Positions 7,760 through 14,414 of a DNA stretch of 64,000 bases are shown here, in pieces; position 1 is the first letter of the stretch; each line of letters begins with the position of its first letter. A model generated the notes under the pieces. That model made no database searches. It worked only from the letters and a program-made list of their open reading frames with translations, and was not told the origin of the DNA. The position numbers were made by a program, and so were the translations under genes. The stretch is from Verrucomicrobia bacterium UBA3841 (GTDB lineage Bacteria > Verrucomicrobiota > Kiritimatiellia > RFP12 > UBA1067). Where the stretch lies: contig DGHT01000034.1 of the NCBI GenBank assembly GCA_002392765.1, positions 29,072-93,071 on the forward strand. Reading direction: 5' to 3'.

Positions 7760-8778
7760 TGGGGCGTTTCGCGGCAGGAGAAGCGCCGGAGGCGGACGCG
7801 ATCGTCGCGGATGCGATTCTTCGCATCGGCGGGGAGATAGAGGCTCTCGCCGTGCCGCAGCTGCGCGGCGTCGTGCTCGGGGGAGGATACGGGCGCGGCG
7901 AAGGCGGAGTGCGGGAGAGTGTAAAGTGTAAAACGGAAAATGTAGAATGCCGCCTGTCCAACGACCTCGACTTCTTTGCGATAGCGGACGAAGGCGCGGA
8001 CGAGGGAAGCGCGGCGCCGCGCATCGCGGCGGCGCTGGAACCCGTTTCCGCCGAATGGACGCGCAATCTCGGAATAGACGTCGATTTCACGGTGAAGACC
8101 CCCTGGCGTCTGAAGCACGATATGGAGCGGCTGATGGTGCAGGAGCTTCTCCACGGTTACGCCGACGTCGCCGGAGAGAAGGGGGAGGTCCTGTTCGCCG
8201 GACTCGAAAAGCGCGAACCCTCGGCGCTGCCGTGGATGGAGGCCGCGAGGCTTATGATGAACCGCGGCATGGGACTGCTGCTTGCGAAGAGTAAAATCGA
8301 AAAATGCAAGACCGGCGGGCCGGCGGACGCCGACTGCCGGATGTCCGCCGCAGACGCCGATTTCACCAACCGCAACATAAACAAGTGCATCCTCGGATGC
8401 GGAGACGCGCGGCTCATCGCCGCCGGGACGTACCGCTGGCGGGGGCTGGACAGGGCTTCGGCCCTCGGCGACGCTCTTTATTCGAAGGCGCTGGAGTGGA
8501 AATTCCGGCCGTCCGCGGAACCCGTGTGCGACTGGGAGATTGCGCGCGCGGCATGGCTTGAAACGCTCGACGCCGTCATGGATGCTGGCGGCAGGCAGGC
8601 ATCGCGCAGGACTTTCAAAGCCGCCGCCAGATGGATCGTTCGGCGCAAAAGCATCGGCAGCGTGCGGACGCTCGCGCTCGACCCCGTGCTGCGCGTTCTC
8701 GACGGAGTCGCAAGGGCGGTCGACGGCAGGCGCGCCGCAGATCCGGAGCTCATGCGCGATTGGGAGATTTTCAACTGA
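7759..8778 (+). CDS. Predicted nucleotidyltransferase (Pol-beta fold)
   Basis: 339 residues, start overlapping the previous stop (TGATG). The N-terminal region has GVVLGGGYGRGEGGV followed by SNDLDFF. This fits the GGxGRGE...DxD signature of the nucleotidyltransferase fold (metal-binding Asp pair NDLDFF and a later DVDF). The rest is helical and unrecognised, with WRWRG-like and YSKALEWKF segments. Between the glycine loop and the DxD motif lies an in-frame insert of about 15 residues (KCKTENVEC) from the repeat at 7917-7957. Related proteins occur in polysaccharide loci, but the substrate is unknown. A second low-complexity patch (KSKIEKCKTGG, near 8290) looks similar. Confidence 0.5.
   Translation: MGRFAAGEAPEADAIVADAILRIGGEIEALAVPQLRGVVLGGGYGRGEGGVRESVKCKTENVECRLSNDLDFFAIADEGADEGSAAPRIAAALEPVSAEWTRNLGIDVDFTVKTPWRLKHDMERLMVQELLHGYADVAGEKGEVLFAGLEKREPSALPWMEAARLMMNRGMGLLLAKSKIEKCKTGGPADADCRMSAADADFTNRNINKCILGCGDARLIAAGTYRWRGLDRASALGDALYSKALEWKFRPSAEPVCDWEIARAAWLETLDAVMDAGGRQASRRTFKAAARWIVRRKSIGSVRTLALDPVLRVLDGVARAVDGRRAADPELMRDWEIFN
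7917..7957 (+). repeat. GTGTAAA-type repeat arm inside the nucleotidyltransferase gene
   Basis: Purine-rich AT block with units GTGTAAA, GTGTAAAAC, GGAAAATGT and AGAATGC, inside otherwise GC-rich coding sequence. It belongs to the same dialect as the array at 9139-9185 (GTGTAAA/ATGTAAA). Only the purine arm is obvious here. It is translated in frame between two catalytic motifs. Confidence 0.7.
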
Positions 8779-8814
8779 AACAGGAACTAAAAACGAACAA
8801 CAAAGGAGATAAAA

Positions 8815-9138
8815 ATGTCGTGGGATATAACAGGAGATGAAAAACTGCTGAAAGTGTCGGTCGAAGGTCGTCTCGTCGCGGCCGTCGCCCCCGCTCTCAG
8901 GGAAGAGGTGATGTCCAAGATGAAGGCCGGAACGAACGTGCTGTTCGATCTCGGCAAGATGGTCCACATCGATTCGAGCGGTCTCGGCGTTCTCGTGCAG
9001 GTGCTGCAGAAAGCGAAGGCGGAGGGCGGGAAAGTCGTCCTCGCCGCGCTTCAGGCGGGCCCCAAGATCGTTTTCGACATAACGAAGGTGAGCCGCGTGT
9101 TCGAGATAGTCCCGACCGTCGAAGACGCGAAGTTCTGA
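8815..9138 (+). CDS. STAS-domain anti-sigma factor antagonist, HsbA/SypA-like
   Basis: 107 residues with a strong ribosome site (AAAGGAG at 8802-8808). It is a single STAS domain: VEGRLVAAVAPALREEV, then FDLGKMVHIDSSGLGVLV, with the phosphorylatable serine in DSSGLG (about residues 53-55). SpoIIAA/RsbV/HsbA proteins act as switches: the unphosphorylated form binds a partner (an anti-sigma factor or an effector enzyme), and phosphorylation by an RsbW-like kinase releases it. The fused kinase/phosphatase at 4110 in the same operon is the obvious enzyme pair. No sigma factor or separate anti-sigma factor is encoded nearby, so the output may be an EPS enzyme or diguanylate cyclase elsewhere. Confidence 0.85.
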   Translation: MSWDITGDEKLLKVSVEGRLVAAVAPALREEVMSKMKAGTNVLFDLGKMVHIDSSGLGVLVQVLQKAKAEGGKVVLAALQAGPKIVFDITKVSRVFEIVPTVEDAKF

Positions 9139-9283
9139 GAGAGTGTAAAGTGTAAAATGTAAAGAGAAAAGTGTGAAGTGTGAAATGACGAGGAAAAGCG
9201 AGATGAGGAATGCGGGCGGGGGAAATGCAAAGTCGGGGTTCGCCGCGATTTTACATTTTACATTTTACATTTTGCATTCCTTC
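9139..9283 (+). repeat. Paired GTGTAAA / TTTACATT repeat arms at a gene start
   Basis: The 5' arm (9139-9185) consists of GTGTAAA, GTGTAAA, ATGTAAA, GAGAAAA and GTGTGAA units. The 3' arm (9250-9283) is an 8-nt repeat, ATTTTACA, in four near copies ending TTTGCATTCC. The arms are reverse complements (ATGTAAAA against TTTTACAT), separated by about 65 bases of G-rich sequence. The block spans the intergenic gap and the first codons of the kinase gene, and supplies its start region and hydrophobic N-terminus. Confidence 0.85.
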
Positions 9284-12200
9284 ACGATTCCGGCGGCCGC
9301 CGGGACGGTCAAGGTCTCGGACTGCGAACGCGACGCGAGCCTCGATTTCTGGGCCGCGGCGGACGTGCAGTTCTGCCGCAACGTAATGGACGAGGTGTTC
9401 AGGGTTGCCGGCGTGGAGACCGAGCGCGTTCCGTTCGGGACGAACGGCCTGTTCGCCGCCGGGAAATCGGATGTCGTCTGTTCCGCGTTCAGGACGCCGG
9501 GCATGCTGCGTGATTTCGATTTCCCCGTCCAGCCGCTCGGCCGCATGCACTACGCGCTGTACGCCACGCCGTCGCGCGCGATGTCCATGATGTCGACGAA
9601 GATCACCGACTGGCCGCGCATGAGGGTCGGGTATTCGCCCGTGTCGCAGGGGCAGATCGAGAACTGCGACCGCGTGAACTACTTCAATCACGCGAGACTG
9701 TCGCCCGAATACGTGGAGTTCCCGACGAGCGCCGGGGCGGTCAAGGCGCTTCACGACGGCGAAATCGACGCGCTCTTCCTCTATACGCCTTTCGGCAAGA
9801 GGCCGCCGGGCCTGACCGAGGTCGTCCCGATAGGCGCGCGGAACGTGTACTTCGCAGTGCGCAAGGACAGACCCGAACTTCTCAAGAAGCTGTCCGCCGC
9901 GTACCGCAGCGTGTACATCGACGAAATCGGCAGGATCGACGCCTGGCGCGAAGAGCTTCTGGGCATACCCAGACCGCTCAAGCGCGTAAGGATCGCCGCG
10001 TACAGCCGCGGCGGACTATTCGAAGTCTCGGCGGACGGCGAGCGCACCGGCGCGCTCGAGATGTGGATGAAGGCGATCACCGGGCACACGCGCTGGACGA
10101 CGGACTACGTGTACGGCGGATACGACGAGAGCCTTTCGGATGTCATGAACGGCAGGCTCGATATAATCGGCGGCCTCGGCTACGCCCCGACAAGGCGCGA
10201 CAAGTTTCTCTATCCGCACACGTCCATCGGAATGCTCCGCGTGTACCTGTGGGCGCGTCCCGGCAGCCCCTACAAGCCCGGCGAACCGGAAACGTGGAAC
10301 GGTATGAAGGTCGGACTGCTCGCCGGCACGGTCAGCGCCGCGCGCGCCAAAAGGCAGTTCGATTCCGTCGGCATACCCTACGTGGAATACGCCACCGACA
10401 AGGCGATGCTCAAGGCGTATTTCAAGGGCGAGATCGACGCCTGCGTCGACGTGGAGATGCCGGAGCTCGCCGGCGAATGCGCTCTGCACGTCTACGCGTC
10501 GCACCCGATGTACATCTGCGTGGCGCTGAACAGGAAGGATGTGTTCGAGTCCCTCGAAAACGCTCTCGAGGAGATATGCGACGACTTCCCGAAGTACATG
10601 AGCATGATCAGCGAACACCATTACGGCATACACAGCGGCATGGCGGCGTTCTCCCTTCAGGAGACCGACTGGCTCAACCGCCGCGCCAAATCCGGCGCCC
10701 CCGTCATGATCGATTTCTCGCCCTGGCCGTTCGCCATATTCGACAAGCACGGCAGACCGACGGGATTCGTCGCGGAGTTCCTTGACGAGCTGGGCAGGAG
10801 GACCGGACTCAAGTTCAAGGCGCAGCAGCAGACCGGCATACAGACCGCCGAAGCGAAATTCATGCGCGGCGACACGGATTTGTGGATTCCGTACCCCGGC
10901 GTGTCCAAAGAGGCGACGTACGGGGTGGACCCCGTGTTTTCGATACCGGTGCCCGAGTCGGTCGCGGCTTTCTACGGCGTAAGCGACGGATTCATGGAAC
11001 TCGAAATGTTCGCGAAGCCGCAGGTTCCGCGCGAACTCGTTTCGATCATCCACAAGACCGTCGTGGGCATAGACGCCGGCGAACTAAACGAAATGTTCAT
11101 GCGCGACATGGCCGAACGCTCCGTCGTCCACCGCGTTTTCGGCCTTACAAAGTCGGAGCTGACGTGGACGATCGTGGGAATCGGCTTCGCAGTTCTCATC
11201 CTCGTGACGATCTACGGTTTCGTCATGATGCGCATCCTGAGGCGCGAGGCGAAGAAGGCGCGCAAGGCGGAGAAGATCGCGGAAGACCACGCCCGGGCGA
11301 AGACGCGCTTTCTGGCGATGATGTCCCACGAACTCAGAACGCCGCTGAACGCCGTCGTCGGCTTCGCCGAATTCCTTTCGAGGGAGGACCTCGACGAGGC
11401 GCGCCGCCACGAGTACACCGAGGGCATACAGACGAGTTCGATGGCGCTTCTGGAGCTGATCAACGACATACTAGACCTCTCGAAGCTCGAGGCGGGCGCG
11501 ATGCAGATGCGCGAAGGCGAGTGCAATATAAGCAAGCTCCTGGACGAACTGCCGGCGATATTCGGCTACCGCGTGCGGAAGCACGGCGTGAATCTGGTCA
11601 TAGAAAAACCGGAAAAAGACTGCCCGACGCTGCGCCTCGCCCAGCAGGGCGTGCGGCAGATACTTATCAATATCGTCGGAAACGCGGCGAAATTCACGGA
11701 GAAGGGCTCCATCATCGTGAAGGCCGAATGGCTGGCCGACGCCAGAACGCTGCGCCTTAAAGTGCGCGACACGGGGTGCGGCATATCGGACGAGAAGAAG
11801 GCGAAGCTTTTCGATCCTTTCGTCCAGGACATCGCAAGCCGCATGAAGACGGGCGACAGCGAGACGAAGGGCACGGGACTCGGACTTCCGATCGTCAAGC
11901 GCATGGTGGACGCGGCGGGCGGCACGATCAAGGTGGAAAGCACCATCGGCGTGGGGACGGAGTTCACGATAGACATCCCCGGTCTCGAGACGATCACGGT
12001 CAGGCACAACATCAGCGAGGCGGCCGCCGAAACGCTCAAGCAGGTCATGCCGGAACGCGTCCTTCTGGTCGACGACATGATGATGAACCGAAAAATCCTC
12101 GGCATACATCTGCACCACCTCGGAATCATGGACATCCGCTACGCGGAGAACGGCGAGAGGGCGCTTGAAATCATGAATGAATGGATTCCCGACCTCGTGC

Positions 12201-12406
12201 TCACCGACATGTGGATGCCGAAAATGGACGGTACGCAGCTCGCGGAGGCGATGCGCAGAGACAGGAGACTGGCGGAAATCCCGATAGTCGCCGTCACTGC
12301 GGACGTCGACGTCGGCTCCACCTACGACTTGAGCCTTTTCGCAAAAATAATCTCGAAGCCTGTCACTGCCGACAAACTCCGATCGCTGTTCGGGGAGCTC
12401 GCATGA
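9173..12406 (+). CDS. Hybrid histidine kinase with periplasmic solute-binding domains
   Basis: 1077 residues if GTG 9173 is used (AAAGAGA upstream); ATG 9185 is an alternative. Residues about 26-45 (AILHFTFYILHSFTIPAAAG) look like a signal peptide, mostly encoded by repeat DNA. Three consecutive SBP_bac_3-like domains follow (about 45-265, 273-467 and 512-642), then a membrane helix (about 661-689). Next come HisKA with H719 (MMSHELRTPLNAVVGF), an ATPase domain (NAAKFTEKG, DTGCGISDEKK, GTGLGLPIVK) and a C-terminal receiver with D1012 (LVLTDMWMPKMDG). This is BvgS/EvgS-like architecture without the terminal Hpt domain, which could be supplied in trans by the protein at 5780. It probably senses a periplasmic solute. 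It sits in the exopolysaccharide operon. Confidence 0.85.
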   Translation: MKCEMTRKSEMRNAGGGNAKSGFAAILHFTFYILHSFTIPAAAGTVKVSDCERDASLDFWAAADVQFCRNVMDEVFRVAGVETERVPFGTNGLFAAGKSDVVCSAFRTPGMLRDFDFPVQPLGRMHYALYATPSRAMSMMSTKITDWPRMRVGYSPVSQGQIENCDRVNYFNHARLSPEYVEFPTSAGAVKALHDGEIDALFLYTPFGKRPPGLTEVVPIGARNVYFAVRKDRPELLKKLSAAYRSVYIDEIGRIDAWREELLGIPRPLKRVRIAAYSRGGLFEVSADGERTGALEMWMKAITGHTRWTTDYVYGGYDESLSDVMNGRLDIIGGLGYAPTRRDKFLYPHTSIGMLRVYLWARPGSPYKPGEPETWNGMKVGLLAGTVSAARAKRQFDSVGIPYVEYATDKAMLKAYFKGEIDACVDVEMPELAGECALHVYASHPMYICVALNRKDVFESLENALEEICDDFPKYMSMISEHHYGIHSGMAAFSLQETDWLNRRAKSGAPVMIDFSPWPFAIFDKHGRPTGFVAEFLDELGRRTGLKFKAQQQTGIQTAEAKFMRGDTDLWIPYPGVSKEATYGVDPVFSIPVPESVAAFYGVSDGFMELEMFAKPQVPRELVSIIHKTVVGIDAGELNEMFMRDMAERSVVHRVFGLTKSELTWTIVGIGFAVLILVTIYGFVMMRILRREAKKARKAEKIAEDHARAKTRFLAMMSHELRTPLNAVVGFAEFLSREDLDEARRHEYTEGIQTSSMALLELINDILDLSKLEAGAMQMREGECNISKLLDELPAIFGYRVRKHGVNLVIEKPEKDCPTLRLAQQGVRQILINIVGNAAKFTEKGSIIVKAEWLADARTLRLKVRDTGCGISDEKKAKLFDPFVQDIASRMKTGDSETKGTGLGLPIVKRMVDAAGGTIKVESTIGVGTEFTIDIPGLETITVRHNISEAAAETLKQVMPERVLLVDDMMMNRKILGIHLHHLGIMDIRYAENGERALEIMNEWIPDLVLTDMWMPKMDGTQLAEAMRRDRRLAEIPIVAVTADVDVGSTYDLSLFAKIISKPVTADKLRSLFGELA

Positions 12407-12410
12407 CATC

Positions 12411-14414
12411 ATGAAACTGCTTGTCTCCTGCATACCGTACGACGCCGGAAAGAGCGGAATATCAGTATACGTCAGGGAAGTCGTCCGCGAACTTTCGGCG
12501 CAAGGCCACGAACTGACGCTTCTCTGCGAGCCGGAGTCTCGCAAAGAAGCGTCAGAAGTTGAAAAGTTGAATGTTGAAAAGTCGAAAAGCGGATCTTCAA
12601 CCCATCAACCTTTCAACCTTTCAACTTTTCAACCTTTCAACATCATCTCCGCCCCACGCTGGACGCGGCGCGCGGTCCTTTCGATGCTTTGGCACCTTTT
12701 CGTCCTTCCCTTCCGGATAGGGCGGCGCCGGCGCGAGTTCGACGGATTCGTCATCTGCGCCGCCAACCGTCGCGTGTGCGCATGGTATCCGCTGCCGACG
12801 GTCGCGACGGTCCACGATCTGGCGAACTTCCACATCCCCGGCAAGTACTCGCGCTCGCGGATGTTCTACCTCGCGCACATACTGCCTTTCTTCGCGAAGC
12901 GGGCGCAACGCCTCGTCGCGGTGAGCGGGGCGACGAAGGCTGACATGGTGAAGTTCTGGAACTGCCGCGAAGAGGATGTCACGGTGCTTTACAACGGGCT
13001 GCCGGGGGGGACGGGGAACTGGGGGAACGGGCGTCCCGCCCGTTTGGAGCGAGAACGGGAAAACCGGGGGAACGGGACAACCATTCTCTACATCTCCCGC
13101 ATCGAGCATCCCGGTAAAAACCACGTCAGGCTGATCGAGGCGTATTCGCGTCTGCCGCGCTCTCTGGCGGAGACCCATCCGCTCGTCATCGCCGGGGCGG
13201 ACTGGAAGGACGCCGGCGCCGTACACGACGCGGCGGAAAATTCTCCGCACCGCGATCTCATCCGGTTCACCGGTTTCGTCGACGCCAAGGACATGCCGGC
13301 GCTCTGGGACGAAGCGGGATTCTACGTTTTCCCGAGCCTTTTCGAAGGATTCGGCCTTTCGCTCGTGGAGGCGATGGCGAAAGGGATTCCGTGCGCCTGT
13401 TCGAACAACGGCTCTCTGGGCGAGATTGCCGGGGATGCCGCCGTTACGTTCGATCCGGAGAGCGTGGACGGAATCGCGAAAGCGCTCGAGAAACTTCTTT
13501 GCGAGCCGCAGGCGGAGCGTGAAGCGCGCGTAGCGCGCGGGCTCGAATGGATAAAGCGTTTTTCGTGGGCGGACCACGCCAGGGGGATTGCGGAGCTGCT
13601 GGACGGCGAAAGGAGGGTTTCGCGTCTCTTCGGCATACCGGTCGCCCGCGTCACAGAGACCGAGGCGGTCGAGCGCATCGTCGCGATGGCGAAATCTTCC
13701 CGCAATTCCCCGGTTCCCCGCTCTCCGTCCTTCGTGGCGACGCTCAATGTCGATTTTGTCGCGAATGCGGTGGACGGCTTCCCGTTCGAAGGAAACGCCG
13801 AGCTTTGGGGTTATTTGAAGAATGCGGATTTCGTGACGGCGGACGGAATGCCGATAGTCCTTCTGTCGAAGCTGATGGGAAAACCTCTTCCCGGACGCGT
13901 CACCGGCGCCGACATGGTTCCGGCGATCTGCCGCCGCTGCGCGGAGGAGGGCCTGTCGGTCTATGTACTGGGCGGCGACAGAGAGGCCGTGGAGGAGGCG
14001 TTCGCGAAACTGGACCGCGCGGCCGGAGACTCCGGAGGCGGCGGAAAACCCCTCCGCATCGCCGGCATCGATCCGGCGTTCGTCAAGCTCGGCGAAGACC
14101 AGCCGGAAATCGTCGAGCGCATAAACGCCGCGAAGCCGGACATTTTGTTCGTCGCGCTCGGGAATCCCAAGCAGGAACTCTGGATGGGACGCAACAGGGC
14201 GAAACTCGACGCCGGCGCGATGATCGGCATCGGAGGGACGTTCAATTTCATTGCAGGACGCGTAAAGCGCGCGCCGATGTGGATGCAGAAGTCGGGACTC
14301 GAATGGATATACCGCATCATCCAGGAGCCGGGCAGGCTGTGGAAGCGGTATGCGTACGGGCTTGTTAAATTCGGCTGGCTGTCGCTTAGATCTTTGATGG
14401 GGAAATATAAATGA
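12411..14414 (+). CDS. Glycosyltransferase fusion: GT4 plus WecG/TagA/CpsF (GT26)
   Basis: 667 residues; ATG 12411 has GGGGAG upstream. Residues about 1-400 are a GT-B fold GT4 enzyme (SGISVYVREVVRELSAQGHE near the start, TILYISRIEHPGKN, and FVFPSLFEGFGLSLVEAMAKGIP with the EX7E-type motif). Residues about 402-667 are a complete GT26 domain (TLNVDFVANAV, FVTADGMPIV, RVTGADMVP, VALGNPKQELWM, GIGGTFNFIAGRVKRAP). It would add two sugars to the lipid-linked repeat unit. Two repeat blocks (12557-12646 and 13004-13085) and a short C-rich patch near 13694-13733 are translated in frame: the first replaces a loop after the first Rossmann strands, and the last falls next to the domain junction. Confidence 0.85.
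   Translation: MKLLVSCIPYDAGKSGISVYVREVVRELSAQGHELTLLCEPESRKEASEVEKLNVEKSKSGSSTHQPFNLSTFQPFNIISAPRWTRRAVLSMLWHLFVLPFRIGRRRREFDGFVICAANRRVCAWYPLPTVATVHDLANFHIPGKYSRSRMFYLAHILPFFAKRAQRLVAVSGATKADMVKFWNCREEDVTVLYNGLPGGTGNWGNGRPARLERERENRGNGTTILYISRIEHPGKNHVRLIEAYSRLPRSLAETHPLVIAGADWKDAGAVHDAAENSPHRDLIRFTGFVDAKDMPALWDEAGFYVFPSLFEGFGLSLVEAMAKGIPCACSNNGSLGEIAGDAAVTFDPESVDGIAKALEKLLCEPQAEREARVARGLEWIKRFSWADHARGIAELLDGERRVSRLFGIPVARVTETEAVERIVAMAKSSRNSPVPRSPSFVATLNVDFVANAVDGFPFEGNAELWGYLKNADFVTADGMPIVLLSKLMGKPLPGRVTGADMVPAICRRCAEEGLSVYVLGGDREAVEEAFAKLDRAAGDSGGGGKPLRIAGIDPAFVKLGEDQPEIVERINAAKPDILFVALGNPKQELWMGRNRAKLDAGAMIGIGGTFNFIAGRVKRAPMWMQKSGLEWIYRIIQEPGRLWKRYAYGLVKFGWLSLRSLMGKYK
12557..12646 (+). 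repeat. GTTGAAAA / TTCAACCT fold-back repeat in a glycosyltransferase gene
   Basis: The 5' arm (12557-12590) carries GTTGAAAA, GTTGAAT, GTTGAAAA and GTCGAAAA units. The 3' arm (12602-12642) has five TTTCAACC/TTTTCAAC units. The arms are complementary and about 15-20 bases apart, so RNA or single-stranded DNA could form a long stem. It is translated in frame as VEKLNVEKSKS then FNLSTFQPFN. Confidence 0.85.
13004..13085 (+). repeat. G-rich GGGGAAC repeat with dispersed hairpin, copy B
   Basis: Units of GGGGAAC, GGGGGAAC and CGGGGGAAC flank a perfect 8-bp stem, AACGGGCG (13026-13033) with CGCCCGTT (13037-13044), closing a TCC loop. The hairpin and flanks (CTGGGGG before, GAGAACGG after) match copies at 2214 and 38391. 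It is in frame inside the GT4 domain, just before the strand ILYISRIE. A complementary C-rich patch (TTCCCCGGTTCCCC) lies at about 13694-13733 in the same gene. Confidence 0.75.
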
